A DNA stretch of 64,000 bases from Hyphomicrobiales bacterium (GTDB lineage: Bacteria; Pseudomonadota; Alphaproteobacteria; Rhizobiales; Phreatobacteraceae). The notes beneath the pieces are model-generated. The model saw nothing but the letters and a program-made list of their open reading frames with translations. It was not told the origin of the DNA and did no database searches. Position 1 is the first letter of the stretch, and the number at the start of each line of letters is the position of its first letter. The DNA is taken from NCBI GenBank assembly GCA_017304475.1, contig JAFKKV010000010.1:496001-560000 (forward strand), in the 5' to 3' direction. Shown one piece after another: positions 8,413-16,664 of the stretch. A program made the translations under genes and the position numbers.

Positions 8413-9357
8413 CTATACCGCGTCGGCCTTGCGGGCGACGAGCAGCAGGTTGACCGGCGTCGCACGCGCGAACCGAAATGGAATGATGCGCGATAGAACC
8501 TTCGCGCCCAGGGCCGCTGAGAGCATCGACAGGATCGCATAGCGGTCGAGGCGCGCGAAATCGAGGCCGGTACGCACCCATGACAGCCGATGAGCCCAAT
8601 GAACGATATCCTCCGCCGGGCTCGGACGCACGTCGTCGAGATGTTCCACCGTCAGATCAAAACCGGAAGCCAAACGCCTCAGCGCCTCGACCGACCAAAA
8701 TGTGAGGTGATGCGGCGGCATGTTGATCGGGAAGGCGGGAATCTCCGTGACGGCGGAGGGCGTCTTCGGCACGGCAACAATCAATAGCCCGCCCGGCCGG
8801 AGCAGCGAGAGCATGTTCCCGATAAAGCGCAACGGATCGGCCACGTGTTCCAGGACCTGAAATGCCGACACGACGTCGTAAGGCACGGGCCCCTCGGCGA
8901 TGTGATCTTCCAGCGACTGGCGGCGGATCGAGAAATCCGGGCGCATGGGGTCGGAATGCGACTGATCGAAGCTGAGATCGATCCCGACATAGGACGCATT
9001 CGTCAGGGTGCGACCGAATTGACCGAAGCCACAGCCGACATCGAGGACGCGAGATCCTGGTGCGACATGCAAAGAGGCGTCGGAAAATTCGTATCGCAGC
9101 CTCGCCAGCGCCGATTGCAGCCGCAAGCTCTTGTAGAGGACCTGGTAGAAGGCCGCGTCTCCGGGAATGAGCGGATCAAAGAAAAGCAGCCCGTGGTGAC
9201 CCTCGTAGAGACGAACCTCATCGACACCACGAAACAGGTCGCTGATATCCACGCCTCCGACATAGCGCCAGTAGCGGGTCAGGGCAGCGACGGGGACTGT
9301 TTGTATCAGCCGGACCGCCGGCTTGCGCGAGAGAGGACATTGCGGCAAGGCGATCAC
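8413..9357 (-). CDS. Class I SAM-dependent methyltransferase
   Basis: 314 residues from GTG 9357, which has a GGAG ribosome site about eight bases upstream; the longer open frame upstream overlaps pseudogene remains. SAM-binding motif I is VLDVGCGFGQFG, motif II contains YVGIDLS, and the post-motif block is VSAFQVLEHVADPLRF, as in the Methyltransf_23/UbiG-like group that acts on polysaccharide or lipid precursors. The segment NMPPHHLTFWS is characteristic of this group. It sits between the two-component pair and the truncated aldehyde dehydrogenase. The substrate is unknown. Confidence 0.85.
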   Translation of the reverse strand: MIALPQCPLSRKPAVRLIQTVPVAALTRYWRYVGGVDISDLFRGVDEVRLYEGHHGLLFFDPLIPGDAAFYQVLYKSLRLQSALARLRYEFSDASLHVAPGSRVLDVGCGFGQFGRTLTNASYVGIDLSFDQSHSDPMRPDFSIRRQSLEDHIAEGPVPYDVVSAFQVLEHVADPLRFIGNMLSLLRPGGLLIVAVPKTPSAVTEIPAFPINMPPHHLTFWSVEALRRLASGFDLTVEHLDDVRPSPAEDIVHWAHRLSWVRTGLDFARLDRYAILSMLSAALGAKVLSRIIPFRFARATPVNLLLVARKADAV

Positions 9358-9646
9358 GCGCTGCTCCGTCGTCGAATGTTCGCCTGACCAGGCGCGAGAA
9401 CGGATCGCTCCGGCGGCGCGGCCACTGCGCGCCAAGCCGTCTTCTTGCGCAGGTCCGACGATCTGTCGAGCCCGCGGCCAAGCCACCCTCGACGACACAT
9501 GACCGCTTGGGATGCCGATCGCGACGCGGCCCATCGCCGATGATATCAATCGTCGGGCTCGGCCTTGGCATCTTAAGTGACGCAACCAGTTCGCCAGCAC
9601 CGGGCCGGGCGCTCGCGCGAGGCCCTCGATTACGGGACGTCGCCCG

Positions 9647-10231
9647 CGGCGCCTCCTCCGCCGGCTTGAGCACCACCGTGCACCCGGTGGCCAGGACCGG
9701 ACCGATCTTCCAGATGGAAGCGGTCAGGGGGCCGTTCCAGGGAATGATCGCACCGACCACGCCGACCGGGTCCTTGACGGTGAAACTGACATAGTGACCG
9801 GGCAGGGAGTTCTCGATCGTCTCGCCACGGATCGCCGTGGCCTGGCCGGCATAATAGCGCAGCATGCCGATGGCCCGCAGCCGGCTCGCCGTGGTGCGGC
9901 TGATCGGCGCGCCCATATCCAGCGTGTCGAGCGCCGCGAGCTCGTCGAAATGCCGGTCGACCAGGTCGGCGAGCCTCAGCAACAGGTTCTGTCGCTCGAA
10001 CGGCTTGAATTTGCTCCAGGGGCCGTTGAAGGCCCGGCGCGCGGCCGTGACCGCACGATTGATGTCTTCGCCGTCGCCCTCGGCGACGGAGGCAAGCGCC
10101 GCGCCGGTGGAAGGGTTGATCGTTTCAAAGGTCTTGTCGGACGCCGCATCGCCCCATTTGCCGTCGATGAACATCCGCTTGGTCTTGCCGTCCAGGAACG
10201 GATGGCGGGCTGCCGGAACGTGAACGGTCAT
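9647..10231 (-). pseudogene. Aldehyde dehydrogenase, truncated N-terminal remnant
   Basis: The first 195 codons read as a normal NAD-dependent aldehyde dehydrogenase, from FIDGKWGDAASDKTFETINP to PWNGPLTASIWKIGPVLATG and VVLKPAEEAP. Homology then stops abruptly. The frame continues with low-complexity Arg-rich sequence and neither of the other two frames resumes the family. The catalytic Glu (ELGG) and Cys (GQxC) regions are therefore missing, so the product cannot be active. The breakpoint is near 9647, and the sequence from there to 9357 resembles nothing I recognise. A strong ModE-type box stands just upstream of the start codon. Confidence 0.85.
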
Positions 10232-10604
10232 GGCTTTCGACCTCTCTGGCGGATCGGCATCGCCGATCTATCATTATATCCAAATACACATAACGATAGC
10301 GTCGAAACCCTGTCCAACTCCGGCCGCCGTCATCACCGCGTTGATGCTCACCGGCGACAACGGCGGCGCATGAAGGGTTCAGCGAGCAGCCGGCGGAAAA
10401 GACCTATGCGGGGCGCCGGCGCTCCCGCATCGCGGCTCCGCGCGCGAACGGCGACGCCCCTCGCATCGCTCCACCCCGGTCTCGTCGACGCCCGCGCTCC
10501 GATCAAATAGACGTGACCTTCGCTATTCCCGTAACGATATGACGCGCAGCTTTGTATTGGCCAATGGGACGCGCTCTGGCGCGTCGAGCCGGGAGGCCAT
10601 GCTC
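10232..10604. other. Intergenic region between the pseudogene and msrB
   Basis: 373 bases. The left part carries the ModE-type box. The remainder is GC-rich with no reliable coding frame. A six-residue MLTGDN coincidence with P-type ATPases is noted and rejected elsewhere. Confidence 0.5.
10268..10299. promoter_or_regulatory. ModE-type box upstream of the aldehyde dehydrogenase remnant
   Basis: CTATCATTAT at 10268-10277 and ATAACGATAG at 10290-10299 are inverted arms matching at nine of ten bases. The core is TTATA, ten bases, CATAA, with flanking ATC and GAT. This is the geometry and nearly the sequence of the Escherichia coli ModE box (ATCGTTATATA, six bases, then the inverse). It ends 37 bases before the pseudogene ATG. 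Confidence 0.7.
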
Positions 10605-11096
10605 ATGATGACACGACGCCTTCTTCTGACGGGCAGCGCGATCGGCCTGGTGGCCGCGCCCCATACCCCATGGACAGCGGTTGCGGCCCGTGCCGCCGAA
10701 TCGTTCGAGGTCGCCCTGAGCGACGCGGACTGGCGCAAGCGCCTGACAGCCGATCAATTCGCGGTGCTGCGCCAGAGCGCCACCGAGCGCCCCTACACCA
10801 GCCCGCTCCTGCACGAGGAACGGCGCGGCGACTTCACCTGCGCCGGCTGCGACCTCCCGCTGTTTTCCTCCACCACGAAATTCGACAGCGGCACCGGCTG
10901 GCCGAGCTTCTGGGCGCCGCTGGACAATGCCGTCGGCACGACCCGGGATACCTCCTTCGGCATGGTCCGGACAGGTGTCCACTGCCGCCGCTGCGGCGGC
11001 CATCTCGGCCATGTCTTCGACGACGGGCCCCGGCCGACAGGGCTGCGTTACTGCATGAACGGCGTCGCCATGCGCTTCAAGGCCGTGGCTGCCTGA
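10605..11096 (+). CDS. msrB: Peptide-methionine (R)-S-oxide reductase, exported
   Basis: 163 residues. MsrB reduces the R-sulfoxide of methionine in oxidised proteins. Two zinc-binding CxxC pairs (CAGC, CRRC), GTGWPSFW, GGHLGHVFDDGP and the catalytic cysteine in RYCMNGVAM are all present. The N-terminus carries a hydrophobic segment after TRRLLLTG, a Tat-like twin-arginine signal, so a periplasmic location is likely. ATG at 10605 fits the GGGAGG ribosome site (eight-base spacing) better than the earlier ATG at 10599. The dipZ gene starts 19 bases downstream and probably supplies electrons across the membrane. Confidence 0.93.
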   Translation: MMTRRLLLTGSAIGLVAAPHTPWTAVAARAAESFEVALSDADWRKRLTADQFAVLRQSATERPYTSPLLHEERRGDFTCAGCDLPLFSSTTKFDSGTGWPSFWAPLDNAVGTTRDTSFGMVRTGVHCRRCGGHLGHVFDDGPRPTGLRYCMNGVAMRFKAVAA

Positions 11097-11115
11097 TCGC
11101 CGGGAGGCCTTTGTC

Positions 11116-13002
11116 ATGATCCTGTTCCTGCTGGCCTATCTCGGCGGCGTCCTGACCATCGTCAGCCCCTGCATTCTGCCGGTGCTGCCCTTCGTTTTCG
11201 CGCGGGCGGAACGGCCGTTCCTCCGCAATGGCTTGCCGATGCTGGCCGGCATGGCGGTGACTTTTGCCGGAGTGGCCTCGCTCGCCGCCGTCGGCGGCGG
11301 CTGGGCGGTCGAGGCCAACCAATATGGCCGCACCGCGGCCCTGGTGCTGCTGGCGCTGTTTGGCGTCGCGCTGGTGCTGCCGCAATTGTCCGAATGGGCG
11401 ACCCGGCCGCTTGTCGGGCTCGGCGCGCGCCTGTCCCGATCAGCCGAGCGCGGCGCGGAGGCGAGCGGCACGACGCTGCTGCCGTCCCTGTTGCTCGGCA
11501 TCGCGACGGGTCTCCTCTGGGCCCCCTGCGCCGGGCCGGTCCTGGGTCTGATCCTGACTGGGGCGGCGCTCCAGGGCGCGAATGTCGAGACCTCCTTGCT
11601 GCTCGCCTCCTACGCCGCCGGGGCGGCAACCTCGCTCGCACTCGCCCTGCTTGTCGGCGGCCGGGTCTTTGCCGCGATGAAACACTCGCTCGGGGTTGGC
11701 GAATGGGTCCGCCGGGGCCTCGGCGCGGCGGTGCTCGCGGCGGTCGCGGCCATCGCGCTCGGGCTCGATACCGGCTTCCTCACCCGCCTCTCGCTGGCGA
11801 GCACGGCGAGCCTGGAGCAAGGCCTGCTCGACCGGTTCCATCGCGAGACCGATGCGCCGACGCAGTCCTCGGTGATCATGCCGGACAGCCCGGCCATGAT
11901 GAGCGGAAATCCCGCGATGATGAGCGGCGCGCCCGCTATGACCGGCGGCAACCCGGCCATGATGAGCGGCGCACCTGCGATGACCGGCGGCAATCCGGGC
12001 ATGATGATGCAGGGCAACCCGGTCGCCCGGAGCGAACAACTGCCTGATGAAGGCGAACTGCCCTCCTTGTCGGGTGCGGTGGCCTGGCTGAATTCCGCCC
12101 CGCTGACCGCCGAAGCGCTCAGGGGCAAGGTCGTCCTGATCGATTTCTGGACCTATTCCTGCATCAACTGCCTGCGCACGATCCCCTATGTCCGGGCCTG
12201 GGCCGAAAAGTACCGGGACCAGGGACTGGTGGTGATCGGTGTCCACGCTCCCGAATTCGCCTTCGAGAAGAACCTCGCAAATGTCCGCGGCGCCGTCTCC
12301 GATCTCCGCATCGGCTATCCCGTCGCGATCGACAACGACTATGCGATCTGGCGTGCCTTCAAGAACCGCTACTGGCCGGCGCATTACTTCATCGACGCGC
12401 AGGGTCGCGTGCGCCATCACCAGTTCGGCGAAGGGGGTTATGAGACCTCCGAGCGGATTATCCAGCAGCTCCTGGCGGAGGCCGGCAAGACCGGCCTGTC
12501 AACCGACGTGGTCGCGGTGAGTGCCGCCGGCGTGCAAGCCGCCGCGACGAACGACGTCCGATCCCCCGAAACCTATGTCGGCTACGAGCGGGCGGCGAAT
12601 TTCATCTCGCCCGGCGGCGCGGTTCAGGATGCCCGTCACGTCTATGACGCACCGGCGCCGAGGCTCAACGAATGGGGGCTTTCGGGCGATTGGACCGTGG
12701 GCGGCGAGCATGCCGCGCTCAACACCCCGGAGGGCTCCATCGTCTATCGCTTCCATGCACGTGACCTGCATCTCGTGCTCGGACTTGCGCCGGACCGCGG
12801 TCCGGTCCGGTTTCGCGTCACGATCGATGGAGCGCCACCCGGCGCCAGTCACGGCATGGATGTCGATGCGGATGGCCTGGGCACCGTCACCGGCCAGCGG
12901 CTCTACCAGCTCATCCGGCAGGACGGGACGATCGGGGATCGCACCTTCGAGATCAGGTTTCTCGATCCCGGGGTGGAGGCCTATGCCTTCACCTTCGGCT
13001 GA
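11116..13002 (+). CDS. dipZ: DipZ: CcdA membrane domain fused to thioredoxin-like and C-terminal beta domains
   Basis: 628 residues. Residues 1-230 form a CcdA/DsbD-type membrane domain with redox Cys19 in IVSPCILPVLPF and a second Cys in WAPCAGPVLG. A methionine-rich linker with a 14-residue tandem repeat follows (about 259-302). Next is a TlpA-like thioredoxin domain with C349-I-N-C352 in TYSCINCLRT. The last 140 residues match the beta-sandwich found at the end of DipZ (YVGYERAANF, LSGDWTV). The role is moving reducing power from cytoplasmic thioredoxin to periplasmic targets. A GGGAGG site precedes ATG 11116. Pairing with exported MsrB suggests a methionine-sulfoxide repair relay. Confidence 0.92.
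   Translation: MILFLLAYLGGVLTIVSPCILPVLPFVFARAERPFLRNGLPMLAGMAVTFAGVASLAAVGGGWAVEANQYGRTAALVLLALFGVALVLPQLSEWATRPLVGLGARLSRSAERGAEASGTTLLPSLLLGIATGLLWAPCAGPVLGLILTGAALQGANVETSLLLASYAAGAATSLALALLVGGRVFAAMKHSLGVGEWVRRGLGAAVLAAVAAIALGLDTGFLTRLSLASTASLEQGLLDRFHRETDAPTQSSVIMPDSPAMMSGNPAMMSGAPAMTGGNPAMMSGAPAMTGGNPGMMMQGNPVARSEQLPDEGELPSLSGAVAWLNSAPLTAEALRGKVVLIDFWTYSCINCLRTIPYVRAWAEKYRDQGLVVIGVHAPEFAFEKNLANVRGAVSDLRIGYPVAIDNDYAIWRAFKNRYWPAHYFIDAQGRVRHHQFGEGGYETSERIIQQLLAEAGKTGLSTDVVAVSAAGVQAAATNDVRSPETYVGYERAANFISPGGAVQDARHVYDAPAPRLNEWGLSGDWTVGGEHAALNTPEGSIVYRFHARDLHLVLGLAPDRGPVRFRVTIDGAPPGASHGMDVDADGLGTVTGQRLYQLIRQDGTIGDRTFEIRFLDPGVEAYAFTFG
11890..12021 (+). repeat. In-frame methionine-rich tandem repeat in dipZ
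   Basis: A 42-base unit encoding NPAMMSGAPAMTGG is repeated at 11908-11949 and 11950-11991, flanked by further PAMMSG and PGMMMQGNP units. About a dozen methionines fall within some 40 residues of the predicted periplasmic linker between the membrane and thioredoxin domains. Such segments are flexible and either bind Cu(I) through thioethers or are easily oxidised. Confidence 0.85.
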
Positions 13003-13100
13003 AAGCGCAGGCGCCCCTTCAGGCCCGGCGTGGGACGAGACCCCCGCCGGCAAGTGAGCGCGATGGCCAAGACCGCCGGCTCCACAATCAGGCCTGCGAC

Positions 13101-13919
13101 TTATCCGACCGCAGACCGCGCCGGCGAAGCGGCGACGCGCGCCAGGATGGCCCGTGCCCTGGCCCTGACGGGTTCATCGACCATCTCGCCGTCGACCGCC
13201 ACGGCACCTTCGGTGCCCACGATGCGGCTGGCCCATTGGATGTCCGACGCGCTCGGCTTCCAGCAGCCGAGAACCGGCTGGATCTGCCGCGGATGGATGC
13301 AGAGCTTGCCGCCGAAGCCGAGCTCGCGGGAATGTCGCGCATCGTCTTCGATGCGCGTGCCGTCCTCGATTTCAGTGGTGACACCGTCGAGCGGCGCAAT
13401 CCTCTCGGAAAGCCTGGAGGCGAGGACCAGCAGGGAGCGCGCATGAGCGAGGGCGGTACGGGTATGCGCGCAGCCGATATCGGCGGCATAGTCGACCGAA
13501 CCGAAGGCGAGCCGGACGACGCCCGGTGCCGCCGCGATCCGCTCGGCATGGGCAATGCCGCGCGCCGTCTCGATCAGCGCAATGACGCCGATGCCCCGCC
13601 GCGCCGCCTTCTCGCCTATGCCTTGAAGCACAGGCGAGAATTCCGCCTTGGGCAGCATGATGGCGGCAGGCCGGATCTCCATGGCGACATCGAGATCGGC
13701 GCCATGCCAGGACGTGCCGGCGCCATTGATGCGCAGGACCACCGGCAGCGTGGTGAAGGCCGTCGTGACGGCCTGCCGCGCCGCGGCCTTGTCTTCGGGC
13801 CGGACCGCGTCCTCCAGGTCCAGGATCACGGCGTCCGCGCCGCTCGCCGCGGCCTTGGCGAACCGCTCGGGCCGGCTGGCGGGAACAAACAGCGGGGCAA
13901 TGAAATCCAGACGGGGCAT
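13101..13919 (-). CDS. CitE/HpcH-type acyl-CoA lyase (citramalyl/malyl-CoA lyase-like)
   Basis: 272 residues, TIM-barrel lyase of the CitE family. Visible are the N-terminal LFVPASRPERFAKA, the VILDLEDAV block with metal-linked acidic residues, PKAEF, LIETARGI with catalytic Glu, FGSVDYAADIG with metal-binding Asp, and GFGGKLCIHPRQI. Members cleave 3-hydroxyacyl-CoA thioesters such as citramalyl-CoA or malyl-CoA into acetyl-CoA and a 2-oxoacid. ATG at 13919 follows an AGGAGG site and replaces a longer start at 13943. As last gene of the CoA-ester operon it is the likely cleavage step. Confidence 0.88.
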   Translation of the reverse strand: MPRLDFIAPLFVPASRPERFAKAAASGADAVILDLEDAVRPEDKAAARQAVTTAFTTLPVVLRINGAGTSWHGADLDVAMEIRPAAIMLPKAEFSPVLQGIGEKAARRGIGVIALIETARGIAHAERIAAAPGVVRLAFGSVDYAADIGCAHTRTALAHARSLLVLASRLSERIAPLDGVTTEIEDGTRIEDDARHSRELGFGGKLCIHPRQIQPVLGCWKPSASDIQWASRIVGTEGAVAVDGEMVDEPVRARARAILARVAASPARSAVG

Positions 13920-13949
13920 GGGTGACCGCCTCCTACCGGTCATGCGCGA

Positions 13950-13970
13950 GGGCAGCCGTTCGGGCTGCCC
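13950..13970 (-). other. Intercistronic hairpin between the binding-protein and lyase genes
   Basis: GGGCAGCC and GGCTGCCC form a perfect eight-base stem with a five-base loop. No T-tract follows on either strand, so it is more likely an mRNA-stabilising or attenuating structure than a full terminator. Confidence 0.5.
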
Positions 13971-13985
13971 TGGTGGTAGCCGGCG

Positions 13986-14984
13986 TCACTGGTCGCCGAC
14001 GGAGACACCGGCCCGCTTGGCGACCTCCGTCCAGCGGGCAAGCTCCTTTTCCATGAGGTCGCGCATATCGGCCGGCGTGCCGGGCGGCGCCGCTTCGACA
14101 TTCATCGCGACCAGCCGCTCGATGATCTTGGGGTCACGCAGAAGCGCGTTCGACTTCTCGCTCCAATATTGCACGATCGGTGCCGGCGTTCGCGTCGGGG
14201 CGAAGAGGCCGGCCCAGGCCACGACATCGATGTCGGCCAGTTCGGGCACGCCCGATTCGGCGATGCTCAGGACCTCCGGGATGAGAGGCGACCGGCGCGG
14301 AGACATGACGCAGAGCGGCCGGACCATATTGCCACGGACCTGGGGCAGTGACGAGGTCATGGCATCGATCATCAGGTGGGCGCGGTTCTGGTTGATATCC
14401 ATCAGCGCCTGGCCACTGCCCCGGTAGGGCGCGTGTTCGAATTTGGTGCCGAGATTCAAGGCGAGCATCTCGGTGATGAGGTGGCCGGCCGTACCCGTGC
14501 CGGGATTGGCGGCGGTATATTTGCCCGGCGCCGACCGCCAGAGCTGGACCGCTTCCGCCAGTGTCTTGGCCGGAAAATCAGGGGGGACGACGAGGAGATA
14601 GCCGGTCCAGCCAAGCAGGCTGATCGGCATGAGGTCCTTCCTGATGTCGAAGGGCAGGTTGCGCCTCACGGCCGAATTGACCGAGAGCGGCGAATTGGAG
14701 CTCAGCAGCAGCGAGTAGCCGTCGGGCTGAGCCTGGGTGACCACCTGGACGCCGATCGCGCCGGTGGCGCCGGCCCGGTTGTCGACGACCAGCGTCGCGC
14801 CGTAGCGGGTCTGCATTTCCTCGACCAGCAGGCGGCCGACCAGATCGGAGAAATTGCCGGGCGGAAACGGCACGACGATGCGCACCGGGCTCGACGGATA
14901 GGCCTGGGCGGCCGCACCTCGCATGCCGCCCAGCAGCGCGGCGGTCGCAAGCGACGAGCCGAATACGCGGCGAGAGATAGTCAT
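13986..14984 (-). CDS. Bug/TctC-family periplasmic solute-binding protein
   Basis: 332 residues. A twin-arginine-like ISRRVFGSSL precedes a hydrophobic stretch and an AAAQA cleavage region. The mature part follows the Bug fold: YPSSPVRIVVPFPPGNFSD, VDNRAGATGAIG, PDGYSLLL and the PYRGSGQALMDI segment. These proteins bind carboxylates for tripartite tricarboxylate transporters or act as sensors. ATG 14984 has a GGAGGA site. No TctA or TctB gene is in the window, so it must work with membrane subunits encoded elsewhere. Its place inside the CoA-ester operon suggests it binds the acid that the operon degrades. Confidence 0.9.
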   Translation of the reverse strand: MTISRRVFGSSLATAALLGGMRGAAAQAYPSSPVRIVVPFPPGNFSDLVGRLLVEEMQTRYGATLVVDNRAGATGAIGVQVVTQAQPDGYSLLLSSNSPLSVNSAVRRNLPFDIRKDLMPISLLGWTGYLLVVPPDFPAKTLAEAVQLWRSAPGKYTAANPGTGTAGHLITEMLALNLGTKFEHAPYRGSGQALMDINQNRAHLMIDAMTSSLPQVRGNMVRPLCVMSPRRSPLIPEVLSIAESGVPELADIDVVAWAGLFAPTRTPAPIVQYWSEKSNALLRDPKIIERLVAMNVEAAPPGTPADMRDLMEKELARWTEVAKRAGVSVGDQ

Positions 14985-15008
14985 TGGATCCTCCCTGGAG
15001 TTTTGTTT

Positions 15009-15527
15009 TTAGTAGTCGGCAAGGTCGTCGACGGCGTGCCCCTGCATCGGGACGAGCACGGTGCGTTCGAAGGAAATGATCACCGTTCCGTCGGCCTTCT
15101 TGCCGGTCGTCCGGACGGTCACGACCCCCTGGGTCGGGCGCTTGGCCGACGGGCGTTTCGAAAGCACTTCGGATTCCGCGTAGATCGTATCGCCGACAAA
15201 GACCGGAGCGGTGAGCTTGATGTCGGTCCAGCCGAGATTGCCGACCGCTTTCTGGCTGATGTCGCTCACGCTCATGCCGACGACCATGGAGAGCGTCAGG
15301 CAGCTGTTGACGAGCGGCCTCTTGAACTCCGACTTGGCCGCATAGGCCTCGTCGAAATGCAGCGGGTGGGTGTTCATCGTCAGCAGCGTGAACCAGGTAT
15401 TGTCCGTCTCGGAGATGGTCCGGCCGGGCCGGTGCTCGTAGACGTCGCCGACGTTGAATTCCTCGAAATACCGTCCATAGCTCTCGCGATAGCGAGACGG
15501 ACCCACCTTCTTTGCGATGCCGACCAT
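15009..15527 (-). CDS. MaoC-type enoyl-CoA hydratase (mesaconyl/itaconyl-CoA hydratase-like)
   Basis: 172 residues, single hot-dog MaoC domain. The hydratase-2 motif NTHPLHFDEAYA carries the catalytic Asp/His pair, and YFEEFNVGDVYEHRPGRTISETDN is the typical start of the itaconyl-CoA/mesaconyl-CoA hydratase subgroup. A GGGAG site lies eight bases before ATG 15527. With the neighbouring CoA-transferases and CitE-type lyase this would hydrate an unsaturated dicarboxylyl-CoA to a citramalyl-type product. The assignment to that subgroup rests on the operon and on overall resemblance. Confidence 0.88.
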   Translation of the reverse strand: MVGIAKKVGPSRYRESYGRYFEEFNVGDVYEHRPGRTISETDNTWFTLLTMNTHPLHFDEAYAAKSEFKRPLVNSCLTLSMVVGMSVSDISQKAVGNLGWTDIKLTAPVFVGDTIYAESEVLSKRPSAKRPTQGVVTVRTTGKKADGTVIISFERTVLVPMQGHAVDDLADY

Positions 15528-15539
15528 GGTGCTGGCTCC

Positions 15540-16664
15540 CTAGCGGACCGTCGGGTCCCGACGGACAATCTGATTGGTGTGTTCGCCCAGGCGCGGGGCT
15601 TGCAGGACCGGCCTGGCCGGCTCGTCGCGAAAGCGGATCGGCGAGCCGAGATGGCGCCGCCCCGTCTCGTCCGTGAGCACCATCTGCCGTTGCAGCGCGT
15701 TGGGATCCGCGAGCGCCTCGGGCAGCGTGTTCACCGGGCCGAAACAGACATCGAGGCCGGCCAATTCCTCGGTCCATGCGGCCAATGTCCGCGTCGCGAA
15801 CGTCGCGGCGAGGAAGTCGATCACCGGCCGCTGATGCGCGCCGGGACCGTCCAGGCAGGCGGCGATCAGATCGGGCCGCCCGAGATGCTCCAGCAGCGTC
15901 CTGATGAACTTGGCCTCCTGGCCGGCCAGCACCAGCTGGCGGCCGTCGGCGGTCTCGTAGATGCGATAGAAGGCAGCGCCCCCGGTCGTGCGCTCGAGCT
16001 TGACCTCGGGCTGGCGATCCTCGAGCAAGGCGGGCCCGATGACATTGGCGCACGCCGCCAGCAGGGCATCGTGCATCGAGATGTCGATGCGGTCGCCCTT
16101 GCCGGTCTTGGCCCGTCGCAGCAGCGCCATGAGCACGCCGGAGAGACCCTGCAGGCCGCTGACCAGGTCGGCGATCGGAATGCCGGGCACGGCGGGCCGG
16201 CCGTCATCGCCCAGCGTGAGGCTGAGGACGCCCGCAAGGGCCTCCAGGGCCAGGTCGTGAGCCGGCCGCCCGGGATAGGCGCCCTGCTCGCCGAAGGCGC
16301 TGATGGAGCAGTAGACGATGCCCGGGTTGCGCGCCGCCAGCGCGGCATAACCGACACCCAGGCGATCGGCGACGCCGGGACGGAAACTCTCGACGAACAC
16401 GTCGGCGCCGTCGCAATGCGCCAGCACCGCGGCGAGATCCCGCGGGTCCTTCAGATTGACCACCGCGCTCTTCTTGCCGCGGTTCAGATTGCGGAAGAAG
16501 ACGCTCTCTTCGCCGTCCATCGGGCCGATATGCCGGCCGGGATCGCCCTCTCCGGCGGGCTCGAACTTGATCACCTCGGCGCCGTGATCCGCCATCGCCA
16601 GGGTCAAGAGCGGCCCGGGCAGGAACCAGGAGAGATCGACGACCTTGAAACCCTCGAGCTTCAT
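15540..16664 (-). CDS. Class III (CaiB/BaiF) CoA-transferase, copy A
   Basis: 374 residues. N-terminal VVDLSWFLPGPLLTLAMADHGAEVIKFE and the LNRGKKSAVVNLKDP block are diagnostic for family III CoA-transferases; the catalytic aspartate is probably Asp in RPAHDLALEALAGVLS. The enzyme moves CoA between carboxylic acids. The gene starts inside the stop of the next upstream CoA-transferase (ATGA overlap of four bases), so both are co-translated and may form a heteromeric enzyme. It diverges clearly from copies B and C, which resemble each other. Confidence 0.9.
   Translation of the reverse strand: MKLEGFKVVDLSWFLPGPLLTLAMADHGAEVIKFEPAGEGDPGRHIGPMDGEESVFFRNLNRGKKSAVVNLKDPRDLAAVLAHCDGADVFVESFRPGVADRLGVGYAALAARNPGIVYCSISAFGEQGAYPGRPAHDLALEALAGVLSLTLGDDGRPAVPGIPIADLVSGLQGLSGVLMALLRRAKTGKGDRIDISMHDALLAACANVIGPALLEDRQPEVKLERTTGGAAFYRIYETADGRQLVLAGQEAKFIRTLLEHLGRPDLIAACLDGPGAHQRPVIDFLAATFATRTLAAWTEELAGLDVCFGPVNTLPEALADPNALQRQMVLTDETGRRHLGSPIRFRDEPARPVLQAPRLGEHTNQIVRRDPTVR

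Noticed and set aside
10300..10374. Possible P-type ATPase remnant (MLTGDN)
   Set aside because: Only six residues match and the flanks do not; at this length a chance match in GC-rich sequence is likely.
11890..12021. dipZ repeat as a CRISPR or mobile repeat
   Set aside because: Units are contiguous, in-frame and encode a protein linker; no spacers.
13950..13970. Hairpin as a rho-independent terminator
   Set aside because: No T-tract on either strand and the downstream lyase gene belongs to the same operon.
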